The position numbers were made by a program, and so were the translations under genes. Source: Scenedesmus sp. ARA3 (Eukaryota; Chlorophyta; Chlorophyceae; Sphaeropleales; Scenedesmaceae). From it: a DNA stretch of 34,940 nucleotides. Where the stretch lies: contig RWJK01001505.1 of assembly GCA_004335835.1 (NCBI GenBank), positions 94,180 through 129,119 on the forward strand, given 5' to 3'. Below are positions 1 to 11,700 of this stretch, in pieces. Numbering within the stretch: the stretch's first letter is position 1; each line of letters starts with the position of its first letter. The notes below the pieces were generated by a model that searched no databases, had not been told where the DNA came from, and saw only the letters and a program-made list of their open reading frames with translations.

Positions 1-56
<56 letters not shown>
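1..56. repeat. (GCT)18 microsatellite, polyglutamine-coding on the minus strand
   Basis: A perfect GCT/AGC trinucleotide run fills the left edge and probably continues outside the window. Read on the minus strand in the frame of the second exon of the neighbouring gene (which enters at 114), each unit is a CAG codon, giving at least 18 consecutive glutamines directly after a Gln-Gln-Trp-Gln context. It is therefore probably coding rather than intergenic. Its true length is unknown because the window cuts it. Confidence 0.95.
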
Positions 57-58
<2 letters not shown>

Positions 59-946
59 CTGTTGCCGCTGTTTCAGCAGCAGCTGCAGTAGATCTGCCCA
101 GCCGGCAAGCACACCTGCACACCCCGCAGCAGCAGCAGCGGCGGCGGCGGACATATGTGACTTAAGGAACTGAGGTTTACTGTTTCTACCTCAGAGACAG
201 CATTGCAGACTGTCAAGTGGTACAGGCAATCACTCCTGTGCTGTATGAGCAGCATCAATGGCTTCCGCAGTGCATCATCAGTGAGTCAGCGAGTGAGTCA
301 CATAACATTGTGCATTGACAAGCCTATGAACCATGCACCTGTTCATCTTTGTTGCTGAGCATGCAGTCTGGGCAGCACAGGCGCACATGAGTCAATCACA
401 TGCAACTTTGCTTTGGCAAGAAACTGAAGATAGTTGTTGAATGCACCCACCTGACTGCAGCAGCTGCTGAGTCATCTCAACCACAAGTAGAGCAGCACCC
501 GCTGTGCTGCTGCTGCTGCTCCTCGATGCCTTGCAGTCCAGCAGCAGCTCAGCGATCCTGCACATAACGTGCATGCCTGCGTACCACGCCCCTTCTATGG
601 TGCCAAGCTGCAAGTCATAGCTCTGCAGCGCTGCAACTAGCCGTTGCGGCTGCTGCTGCAGCCACACCTGCAGTACACCTATGCTGCGAACTGCCTCTTG
701 GTGCAGCACGCCCCTCAGCAGCTGCACTGTTGCTGCTCTCTCTGAGTTGGTGTTGGGGTTGGCAGGCAGCTTCTTGTACAGCTGCTGCAGGTTGCTGTTG
801 ATGTCGGCCAGCACTGCCTTCTGTTCTGCTGCTGGCTGAGCAGGCAGAGGTTGCTGTAGCAGCTGCGCGACCTGGGGGCTGCGAACCAGGCTGCCCAGCT
901 TGCTGGCTGCATCCTCAGCTTGCTTCGCACGCTGAGCAGGTCCCAT
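1..946 (-). CDS. Unrecognised protein with polyglutamine tract, 5' part (two exons, 3' end outside window)
   Basis: I do not recognise this family. Exon 1 runs from the ATG at 946-944 to 451, ending with a CAG|GTGGGT donor in phase 1. Exon 2 enters at 114 after a TGTGCAG acceptor and stays open to the window edge. The phases match. The roughly 200 visible residues start MGPAQRAKQAEDAASKLGSL and look mostly helical, with Leu/Gln-rich heptad-like stretches (LRGVLHQEAV, LQVWLQQQPQRL, VLADINSNLQQLYKKL) and a less biased core (EGAWYAGMHVMCRIAELLLD). A Ser run (codons in 500-525) precedes the donor. No signal peptide or obvious catalytic motif is visible. It lies 560 bp downstream of the VPS13 stop on the same strand, so it has its own promoter region. 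The start is the first Met of the open frame; an upstream non-coding exon is possible. Confidence 0.6.
115..450 (-). other. Intron of the unrecognised gene
   Basis: This 336-base stretch lies between the donor GTGGGTGC (minus strand, from 450) and the acceptor ending TGTGCAG at 115. The branch and acceptor side contains a GCC/GCT-rich run at about 128-151. I see no other gene in it; the short plus and minus frames here lack support. Confidence 0.55.
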
Positions 947-1509
947 GAGGTTCCGCGGTGCCTGGTTCCTCCACCTGCTGCTGCTGTTCTATAGCTGCGC
1001 TGTGAGGCCGAACTAGCCGGCTAACAGGGCAAGATCAATGATGCTGAAAGCCCAATAGCAAGATCACGCAAGGGAACAGTCCTTGAAGCGAGCTGGGTGT
1101 GCGATTGTGCGTCCAAGGTGTGTCGTTAATCAGGGCTACGCAGGCTGAATTGATGCATGGCAACGCTCATATGCCTAATCTTAAGTGCGATCACCTGAAT
1201 GATTGTATCAGATCAACCGCTCGCTTGACAGACAACCTGTGTAGTACCCTGAAGTGTCTGAAGCCAGCGTGATGCCTCTACACAGGTGCACAGCTTTACG
1301 CAAAGATTGAACTTAAAAAAAGGCAATCGAACCAGTCGTCGAATTTGATGAAAAATCCTGCACTTGATAGGCACGACATGTGAAACAAGCTCCCGCCAAA
1401 AAAACCCCAAAGGCCGCAAGTTGGAGGCTGCCAGCAAAACAGAGCATGCCAGCAACATTGTCAAAGGTGCACCACACTTAGCCATCCACAACTGCACCCA
1501 GCCACTCTC
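947..1509. other. Intergenic: VPS13 3' UTR and upstream region of the next gene
   Basis: No supported gene lies here. Both flanking genes are on the minus strand, so the stretch should hold the 3' UTR of the VPS13 gene (stop at 1512-1510) and the promoter and 5' UTR of the gene starting at 946. It is locally AT-richer than the exons, with an A7 run at 1314-1320. I found no copy of the chlorophyte TGTAA polyadenylation signal on the minus strand here, so the transcript end cannot be placed. Confidence 0.5.
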
Positions 1510-2714
1510 TCAGACAACCAGGTACAAATCACCATAGCCATCAACATCATGTACACCACGCCCCATGGCTGCGCTACGTTGTCCCATGGCTGTCTGTTCA
1601 TCATCGGCATCTCCACCAGCTGCTGCTGCTGCTGGCACTGCAGCACCAGCAGCTGCTGCCGCCTCTGCCTGCACCAGGTGCCTGCTGACAGCGCGGATCA
1701 CCTGCTGGTACAGCTCAGCGCTGGCGCAGCGCAAGCTGCGGTGCAGCGGCACGCGCAGCAGCACACGCGCCGCTGCGCTGCTGCTGTCCGCCTCCCTGTT
1801 GGCTGCCCCTGCTGCTGCGCCACCCGTCTGGCCGCTGCTAGCTGCTCCTGCCACCACTGCTCTGCCCTGCTGCTGCTGCGTGCCATCCTGGCCTGGCCTG
1901 GCAGCTTCAGCAGCAGCTGCTGCGGCAGCCGCCTTGTCCAGCCTGTGCTGCTGCTGGCGCCGCTGCCTCCAGGCCTGTACATCAGGCACCCTCAGCTGGC
2001 TGTGGTACTCCAGGATGATGCGCAGGCTCTCCTCAGCGCCCCGCACATGGTCCACGCGCCCACACGGCAGCAGCCAGCGCAGGCTGTAGCTGCAGCTGCC
2101 TGCGTTCTGCCCCCGCGTAGGCAGCTGCGCCCGCAGGTACAGCACGTGCTGCCGCGTCAGCAGCAGCAGCCGGCAGCTGCGCGTCGCCAGCACATCCATC
2201 ACAGTGTCACCCGCCAGCTCGCTGGCTAGCGCTGGCAGCCGCGCCTGCCAGCTGGCCACCAGTGCAGCGTGCAGCGCTGCATCATCCACCCACAGCCCCG
2301 CTGTAGGCCGTCCTGCTGCCCCCATCTGCCTGCCAAACACTGCCAGGGCACCTGCACCACCCCCTGCCCCTGCACCAGGGCCTTCCAGTGCCCCAGGCGC
2401 CCGCACCCTCCGCACCAGCTTCCCCTGGATGCCCCGCCTGCCCAAGCACAGCAGCCCCACCCCCTTGAGGATCTTGCTGCTGGCATCCATCACACCCATC
2501 ACTGGCCGCACCATGAGGCCGCCAGTGCCTTTCAGCAGGCCCACCAGCACGCCTGCCACGCCCAGAGCCCCCTGCAGCCGCATGCCTGCCGCAGGGTCCA
2601 GCAGCAGACCCGCCACGCCTGCTGCAGTGCCAAGGTACAGCTCGGCCAGGGCCTGGTAGAAGGCCTCGCCCGCTGTGTCTGGCATGCGCACGTAACGCTG
2701 CAGCGCAGAGTGGT
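1510..2714 (-). other. VPS13: VPS13 C-terminal exon 49: VPS13_C end and PH-like domain
   Basis: This terminal exon enters in phase 1 (G|AC = Asp) after CTGCTGCAG and ends at the TGA at 1512-1510. Its first ~130 codons hold the family's Gly/Ala-rich amphipathic stretch (GTAAGVAGLLLDP, LVGLLKGTGGLMVRPVMGV) and the basic RRVRAPG motif, which corresponds to the R-V-R-P-P-R signature of VPS13 proteins and is linked in the family to membrane association. A PH-like region follows (DTVMDVLATRSCRLLLLTRQ through SLRIILEYHSQL), then an Ala/Gln-rich disordered tail with a last helix (LRCASAELYQQVIRAVSRHL). In yeast and human VPS13 this end helps target lipid droplets and mitochondria. The targeting of this protein is unknown. 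Confidence 0.88.
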
Positions 2715-5700
2715 CTGCAGCAGCAGGCAGCGGGCAGAGCACATGTAAACAGCAATCCTGCAAGAGGGCAACATGTATCTGGGTGCGCAATTGACGAACC
2801 CGGCACTGCACGATCCACCAGCTGCGAGTATGTGCACTGACAAGCCAGGGAACGGCCCAGTGACATTTCACAATGCCAGCTTGGAGACCCTTGGCGCCTG
2901 GTGGCCGCAGCACCTTGCCTGCATGCAGCATTCTGCGTGCCTGCCCACTCACCGCTGAGCGTGCCGTGCCGTTCCACTGGCACCAGCGCCAGCGTCGCGA
3001 TCACGAAGCGCGAGGTGACGCCCACCAGCTGGCTGAGCAGCGTGAAGGTCACGTGCAGCAGCGCAAAGGGGAAGGTGATCGGGTTCTTGTTGCGCGCCGT
3101 GACCAGCTCGTAGGTGAGGTCCACCATGGACACGCCAGCCCACAGGATGCTGCAGGCGAGGGACGGCAGGAGCAGGGCGGCAGCAGCACACAGACACAGG
3201 GAAGGGCAGCGGTGAATGGTTGGTTTGTGCAGCAAGGGCGGTAAAGGTGTATTATGTTTGACGTCGCCTGCGTTACTTTGGCTTGCAGGAGAATGCAGGC
3301 TGCTTACACCCCGTCCATGTTACAGATGCCTACGGATGCGCAATTGCTCTCATACGTGGACTTGGTACACCTTACGCTCACAGCTTCATCAGCAGGCGTC
3401 ACGACTACCCAGCTGCAGATGATGAATTTTCCCAACCTTGCTGGCACCACCGTCCAGAATGCTCAGCTTGCCGCTGCTCACCTTGCAGGAATCTGCGTCA
3501 GGCCCGGCCCCACGCCGCCCAGCACCTTGCGCGACTGCGCCACAGCAGCCCATCTGTAGTGCCGGTACAGGTGGCTGGCCAGCCCCACCTGGTTCAGCAG
3601 CCTGTTCTGCAGGTCAACCGCCCCCAGCTGCAGCCCTACATCACTGACATTGATCAGCTGCAGGCCGCTGTCACCACTGAGCCTGTTCACCATGCCCTTG
3701 ACCAGCATGCGCTGCATCTCATCCAGCATGCCGCCAGGGCTGCCGCTGCTGCCGCCGCCATGATGGCCCCTGCTGCCGGCACCCTCCTCGCCACTAGCTG
3801 CTGCTGCGCCCATGCCTGGGGTTGCTTCTGTGGTCCTGAAGCTGCTGGTGAGGGCCACAGTGACGTTCAGGCACAGCGCACTGATGGTGAACTTCTCCAG
3901 GAAGTACCAGGTGCTGCTCTGGCCCTTCATGCTGCTCAGCTCAGCATCGTGCTTCTCAGGCAACCAGGCCAGCACCAGGGCACTTGCCAGCGCAGCACGC
4001 GAGGCAGCAGCGGCGCGGCGAGCCGCCTTGCTGCTGCCACCTCGGTCACCTGCTGCTGCTACTGCTGTGGTGTTGCTGCGGGCCAGCAGTGGCGCAAAGC
4101 TCATGCTAGAGGCGGCTGTAGAGGCCTCTGCTGTGCCACCCCTGGCTGCTGCTTGCTGCTGCCAGGTTTGCTGCTGTTCTTGACCCTGCTGCTGCCATGC
4201 CGAGCCAAATGACGGGCTCCCGACATACGTGCGGCTGCCTGTTGCTGTGCCAAAGGCTACAGCTGCACCCCCAGCAGCAGGTGCAGCTAGTTGTGGCTGC
4301 CTTGAACCTAACCAAGGGGAACCTGGAGCAGCAATACCGCCAGGCCCTGGCACCAGCACTGGGCCAGTTGCTGCAGCTGCTGCGGGCGGCGTCCTGCTGC
4401 CAGCAAGCCGCGGTGATGTGGCTGCTGGCGCTGCTGCGCTGTCTGCTTGCGCTGCTGCCTGCCGCTTGGCTGCCTCACTGGCATCTGGGGCTGCTTGCGC
4501 AGTGGCATTCTGCAGCATTGCCACGTGCTGCTGCCAGGCCTCATCCTGCCGTAAGTCTGCCAGTGGCATGCTCTGCAGGAACACGTATACTGCCTCCAGG
4601 AACGCCTGCAGCACAGCAGCAAAGTAATGGCTGCGTGAACACGCTGGTCTGTTGCAGCGTTTAGTTCTGTACCGTGTTCATACAATTCCAGGAACCACAT
4701 GCAGCCACTCCTCTGTATGCATTGCTCTGCTTTGCCAGCAGAGACTATAACGGCCAACACGGCTTGAACAGCAAGCTGCAATGCCACTTCCTGCAGCCTG
4801 GCACATCAAGCATGCACGCGCATCACATCTGCTCACCACACATGCACAGTTGCACCCACCTGGTCTGTCTTCAGGTCCATTGCCCCCACCAGCAGCTCCA
4901 CCTTCCTGAACGACATGATTGCAGCCTTGCTCACAGCAGACTTGCTGCTGCCGCTGCCGCCACCACTGCCAGCACTGACGCCACCTGCTGGTGCGATGCC
5001 TCTATCGCTTGCAGCTGCAGAGCTATCCGGTCCTGCTCCTTTGCTTGTGCTTGCTGCTGCTTCTGCTGTGGTGGCTTTGCTTGCACCAGCGCCTGCAGTG
5101 GCCGCCGCTGCTGATTTGCTAGATCCAGCCTGATCAACTGCGTCTGCTTCTGCTGGAGCTCCAGCTGTTGGAGAGCCGGAGTCAGCCCCAGTGATAGGCC
5201 TGGTCAGCGTTTGACACAAGCTCAGCCTGATCAGCGGCACCTTGCGCGCCACATTGCTGCTGCTGCTGCCGCTGGTGATCGCTCCTGTCAGCTGCAGCTG
5301 CCTGTTACTGGCAGCAGCTACTATGGCGGCTGGCACGCCACGCCTGCTGCAGTTGCCGGCGCTGCGTGTGACTGCTAGCGATAGTGCCTGCCCTGGCCCG
5401 TCCATGTCGTCCAGCGTCTTGTCTGTGGTGAGCACAATGGCCTTCGAGTCACGCTCACTCACAGGCATCACAGCGTCCTGCAGGCAGGCAGGCAGCGCAC
5501 GCAGGCGAGATGAGCAGCTGCAGGAGCCTGCGGTACACAGAGCTGCAGGGCACAGTGCTGCTGCTGGCTTGCCCCCTGCCGTCCACCGCCGGCATGAAGT
5601 GCCGCTTTCACATGCGTGCCAGCCACACGCAGCCAGGTAATCACACTGTTGCTAAGCGACGGCCCACATCACTTTTCATCCCCTACGCATCCCTGTGCCA

Positions 5701-8700
5701 GCCTCACCTCTCCCATCGTCGCAGGCGACAGCACCACTGGGTGCCTCGTCTCCAGCAGCTGGTTGTCCAGCTGCATGCTCAGCACGCTCAGGCTGAGCTG
5801 CCGCTCACGCGTCGTGTTGAGCAGCGCGCACTGCACCGTGCTGACTGTCAGGTTCAGCAGCTCGTCGCCGCCATTTGTCTTGGCATTCAGCTGCAGGCCC
5901 TCCAGGCTCAGCTGCAGCGCTGCTGTGGTGTTGTGCGTGGCTGGCTTGACCACGCGCACGCGCAGCAGCACCTGACTGGGGTGCTGGTGCTGCGGTGAGA
6001 ATGTGCCGCTGCGCGCATGATGAGGGCTGTGGAGGCGGCCGCCCAGCTGCTGGCGTGCTGCATCCAGGCCATGCGCGGACCACGGCATGTAGCCCTGCAG
6101 CGTTGCAGCAGTAAGTGCACAAGCCAGCTCAAGGCGCTGTGTGTACATATGGCATCTGCAGCTGAAGAGGCCAGGCGCCTGCACCTGGCCTCTGTCAAAG
6201 CAGCGTTTACTAGGCAGTGCACGGCAGCGCTGTGCGCAGGCTATGACAGACAGTAGGACGCTGTGGCTTTCAGGGAGCAACAGCAGGCAATTGGACCCCG
6301 ACCGCAGCCCCCCTTCCCCTCCAAATAGTAGCCAGCTGCCCAACCCCAGCCAGCGGCCTCACCTGCAGCTTGCCCAGCCGCCCCTTGCCCCTGCTAGCTG
6401 GTGGGCTCAGCGGCAGCCACATGTACACCGGCGCGCTGCTGCTGGTGGGCACTGCGGCAGCCGGCAGGCTGGCCACGCCCAGCAGCCTGCTGTCCAGCGC
6501 GCTGCGCCTGTCGTAGACCAGCACACGCAGCATGCTGCGCATGCCCACGTGCTGGAAGCGCATCAGGTTGTCGGCAAACACAGGGTTGAGCGAGTGCACG
6601 CCAGACGACACCTGCAAGGGCGCAGCAGCAGATAATTAGTTGATTGTTGGAGCAAGAGCGCGTTTGAACGTTGTGCTGCGGCTTCTGTGCTATAGCGTGG
6701 AGCGATGCAGAGTAACATAGACTCGTCAGAAAAACAGAATCAGCCAGTACAGTATCCTGTTTGTTTGTGTGCTGCACCAAGCATCAGTTTTGCTCAAGCA
6801 AGGCTGCCACAAGGCCCGACAATCAGCCACCCATGTGCTGCGCCAGCTGCAGTCTCACCTCAACGCCAGAGTCCTTGCTGCCGCCAGGCCCGCAGAACAC
6901 GTACACCACCGGCAGCGGCAGGTCGCTCTTCTTCACCGCCTCACTCAGCAGCAGCCCGCCGCCTGCATTCACGGAGCGGCGCGCGCTGCCTGCCGCTGCG
7001 CTGCTCAGCAGCACATGTGTCAGGTCCTGGCTCCAGCCTGACCTGGGTGTGAGATTGGCCACCTCCATTACACCAACCTCCAGGGACACCACTGAGCTGT
7101 CTGCCATGCCCAGGTCAAGTCCCGAGAAGACATTTGGAGTCGTCACAATGGAGCTGCGTGCGCTGGCAGCTGCGCTGGCACTGCCAGGCTGCTGCTGCTG
7201 CTGCTGCTGGAGCAGCTGCTGACGCGGGCTGTGCTGGGCAGCAGAGGCAGGGCTGGCAGCTGTCAGTGGCAAGCTGTCTCCTGTGTCATCGCTGGTCATG
7301 CTGCCCTCCCAGTCATCCTCCTCCCCCTGCCCTGCAGCTGCCACATCACCAGCAGCAGCAGCAGCAGCTGCCCCGCCGTCACCAGCTGCACCAAACAACC
7401 CTGCTGCTGCTGCCGGCAGGCCCATGAGGCGCGCCACGCGTGCGCTGCTGAGCGGGTTGAGGCGTGCCAGCACCTCCTGCCGCGCTGCCAGCAGCCGCTC
7501 CAGCTCGGTGAGCTCGCAGGCCAGCAGCGTCTCGCGCGTGAAGCTCCAGGCGAAGCCCACCTGTGGTATTTCAGTTGCATGCAGCACAACTCACAGGACT
7601 GCGGTTTAGTATGTTGCTCAGCGACCAGAGCCTGTGTCAAAAAGCATGAGATTACACCTAGAGGAAAACAGCCGTGACGCTGGCCTGCTGTGCACAAAAA
7701 TGGCGGAGCATGCAATTTTCACCAGCACCAGTGGCTGCTGTCACTGCGCAGGCTGTAGGACAAGCAGCCTGCACATAAAGTGCGGGCTGGTGGGATGCAA
7801 GCCGCACCTGCACTTGTCCTGTGACGTGCTGCTCTCCTGAGCGCCGCATCAAGTTGTACCAGCTCAGCTCCCGGCTGGCAGTAGAAGTGTTGGGCAGCGT
7901 CTGCAGCAGCGGAATCTGCACGGCAGCAGCGGTAAAACACGCACAGCGGCCACAACAGATGTGAGAGCTGTTTTTTCAAGCGAGCAGTTACTGAACTAAT
8001 AGCGTTCACCTGGCACCTTTCAAGGTTCAATTGCCATGGCAGCTGCCTTGCGCACAGCGCCTTGAAATACACTGCAAGCGTCTGCGCAGGGATAAGGCAT
8101 CGCTGCAGCATCATTGTCACAAACTATTGCTCAGCCAGCTACTCACGTTGACAGCTCCCAGGAAGATGCTGCCGCTGGGCAGGCTGCTGGCCTGGCTGCC
8201 GTAGCCGCTGCTGCTGCCAGCAGCATCGCCTGCCCTGCTGCTGTCCTGCTTGCGGCCTGTTGCATTGCTGCCATCTGCCTTGCCACGCGGTCCTGCCCTG
8301 CTGCTGCGGCCGTGCCTGCTTGAGAACATGCTCTGGCTGGGCAGCCCCCACACCTCGATGACCAGCTCAGACAGCGCAGTCACCTGCAGCCACACAAAGC
8401 ACGCCGCTCAGCACGCCGCAACAAGGCACAGCAAGATCCATGGGAATTAGAGGCCAGTCCCAAGCACCTGTCACATCAATCTTGCACGCAGAAGCCTCAA
8501 CATCATGCTGCACTGCTGGAGGCAAATTGGCAGCCGTGTATCCAGCACACGCCTGCGTCAAGCTCTTGCTGTGCAGCAACACATGGTTGAACCCCCACCC
8601 ACCTCAGTGAACTGCTCCTCATGGTCCCAGCTGACGCCCTCCTGGTCCCGTGCCCGCGCCACCACGCCGCTGATGGCGGTGCTGTGCCCAGCCAGCAGCA

Positions 8701-11700
8701 GCCGCGCTTGGCAGCCGCTCACGCGCTCAGACAGCCCCACAGGCATCAGGCCGCGCGCACACTTGAGCGTCACCTGTAAGCACATTGTACACCAGGCACC
8801 ACAAAATCAAGCAGCTGCTGCGCCTTGCTCTACAAGCCAAGCACGCGCACACAGACACTGGCATACCAGGTCGACAGTGTTGCAATGAGCAAGGACAAAC
8901 ATACACCTCTGCGCACCACATACTATGTAGTACAGCACCTGCATCCTTTCTGTCACAGCTGCCCACCTTGCAGTTGCCTCCCATGGGCAGCCCGCTGTCC
9001 AGCAGCAGCGTCAGCTTGTCATAATGCACGCGCAGCCCTGCATCAGCCACGTCACCCTCCACAGCCAGCACACCGCCAGTCACACGCAGCCCAGCACCAG
9101 CAGCTGCAGCAGCATTTGGTGGGACCCTGCCGCTCGCCAAGCTTGAGGCCATGGTAGCTGCCGGTTGCAGCTGGCCAGCTCTGCCGGAAGACAGGGCAGA
9201 TGCTGCTGCAAAGGTGGCGCCTTGTGCGGTGGCGCTTGCAATGCGCAGGCCTTGAGCGCTGAAGCTGGGACTGGCAGTGCCAGATGTGCCACTCGCCTGC
9301 ATTGGATATGACAATGAATGTCCAACAGGAGCAGCAGTTGGTGACTACCAAGTAACTGCACCCCACCATCCGTAATCAGCGCCATAAGCCACACAAGCAC
9401 AGCATTCAAGACGCTTTATGTCGCACCGCTGGTCTCCAATCAGTGCTGGCGGTGTTCTAGCAGCCAACTGGTGTACAGCCAGCATCAGGAGTGGTTAAAG
9501 TGCAGCAGCACAGATTTGCCTTGCACGCCTACCTGGCGCATGTCAGACAGGTATTGGCCAGCAGCTGCTGCAGAAGCAGCCTCTGGGCCGGCCCAGGGCC
9601 CCCCAGCGCCAGCTGCCACTGCTTGCGCCTGCTGCGAGCTCATCTGCTGTAGCAGAGACACGGCAGCGGTGGTCATACCACCAGCCAGCCGGTTGCTGCC
9701 AGGCGGGTGCAGCGCCATAGGCATCAGCGCGCCTGCTGTCACAGCATCTGCACCGCCGCCAAACCGCTGCTGATACTGCCGCGCCTGCTGCTGCTGCTGC
9801 TGCTGCTGGAACAGCAGCGCAGCTGGCACAGCCCGGGACCCGCGCACGGTGCGCAAGCCCAGGCCGGCTACTCCCAGCTGCCTGTCAACTTGTGCCAGCT
9901 GCCGTGCTGCCTTTTGCAGCCTGCTCATTAGCTGCTGTGTGCCGCCCTCGTCCTCTGCCCCCAGTCCTGCCAGCGGGCTGTCACTGAAGCAGAGCACCTT
10001 GGTGGGGCCATCAGCATAGAGCGACACGTACACTTTCTTGTCAAACACTGCAACAGCCCCAGCCTTGGACGCTGCTTTCCTGCTGCTACCATGGGCATTG
10101 CTGCTGCCGACAATGCCACCATCTGCAGCTGTCGTCGCCGCAGTGCCCTCTGCTGCTGCCTGCGCTGAAGACTTTGGGCTGATCTCAAAGCCCCCTGAGC
10201 TGCGTGCTGCTGGCATAGGTGGCAGAAACAGCCCTGCACCTGGATGCACTGACCTGGCAGACAACTGCTGCTGCTGCTGCTGCTGCTGGCGGCTTTGCTG
10301 CTGCAGCTGGCTGCTGCGGGTGGAGCCTGACAGCTGCATCTGTTGCTGGTGGCTCACAGGCACGGCAGATGCTGTGCGTGTTGGAGCAGGCCCTGCTGGA
10401 CCATCGTCAGTTGAGGTTGCCGCCACGGCTGCTGCTGCGGCAGCAGCTGCTGTGGATGAGCGGCTGCTGCGCAGTGTGCGTGTGGTGCCCCTGAGCTCTA
10501 TGAAGTGCGGCTGCTTGCTGTCATTCTGCAGGGCACAAATAAGCAGATGGCAGCAAAGTTAATGGAAGCCGTTGGGCACGTTAGCATTGCAGTGACGCAG
10601 CACAACCGTTGGGTGCAATGCCGCGCCTACGCAGTGGTGAGTAGAGCGCACCTGTACAGCTGACTTACACAGCACAAAATGTTGCTTACACGCTTCAGCC
10701 TTGCGCGCACACTCAAGGGTCCTTGACCACAGCCAGCAACAAGCAGCAAGCTATGTCCTGCAAAGCGGCCCAGCAACCCTCACCTTGAACGTGTCCAGGT
10801 CGAAGCTGTACATGCTACGCTTGCTGCTGACCAGCACGTCGCCAGCAGACTTGCCGCCTGGCGCCAGCACAGCCGCAGCCACTTCCACAGTATGCCTCGC
10901 TGTGTAGTCATCCCAGGCAAAGGGCATTGCGCTGCCTGGCGCCAGACTGTCCCAAGCCCAGCCTGCCGGCGCATCACCAGTGGACCTGCACAGGCCAATC
11001 AGGGCGTTATGTGCATGCTGTTGAGTGGTGTGAGCAGCTGCCAGCAGCTGCCGCGCTGCAGATTGCCATGGCATTCACGTGATGTAAACGTGAACTTGCC
11101 CAACACAGTACTGCAAGCACAACTGTAAGCTGGGCTGTTGGGCTGCCAGAACAGCTTTCGGTTTGTTTGTCAGACAGGCCGAACATTATAAGTTGTGCTG
11201 CAGTTGCCCCACCTTGGCGTTGCCTCCTGGCGTGCCCCACTGACTCCCGACGGCCCTGGCGCATGGCCGTTGGGCCCTGCGCCGCCCCTATCTGCCAGCT
11301 GCTGGCGCATGCTGACCATGACTGCCTTGGTGCGGTTCTCTATGCGGAACGGCGGCACGCTGCTGGTGGACTTGAAGGTGATGAGGCAGCTGCCGGAGCG
11401 GCCCACCGTGCTGTTCAAGGGGATGATGATGGCGGCCTCACTCCACCTGCAGCGTACATTTGGCGTACATATAGATCAGAAGTGTTGACTGCGTGACCCA
11501 CACAGCAAGCAAGTACGTGCTGTAAGCCAGCAGTTGGCAGTGCAACAGCCTGTGCATGTCTGTAGTCGGTGCACTGCCAACAGTATGCTGCAGCTAGTGC
11601 ATCCTGCTGACTGTCGCCCCACCCCTGCCCCATGCCGCACCTGTTGCGCAGGCGCAGCCCGAAGTAGTCCTCGCGCTCAGGCAGCGGGAAGGCGCCAGAC

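Noticed and set aside
1..56. CRISPR-like or satellite array
   Set aside because: It is a pure trinucleotide run without spacers and reads in frame as polyglutamine.
1260..1420. Small RNA or tRNA gene in the intergenic region
   Set aside because: No cloverleaf, box A/B or paired stems could be recognised; the region is only AT-richer than its surroundings.
3283..4212. 309-codon plus-strand open frame
   Set aside because: It lies opposite VPS13 exon 47, whose minus-strand reading has family motifs and correct splice phases. The plus frame is Cys/Ala/His-rich antisense of CTG-rich codons.
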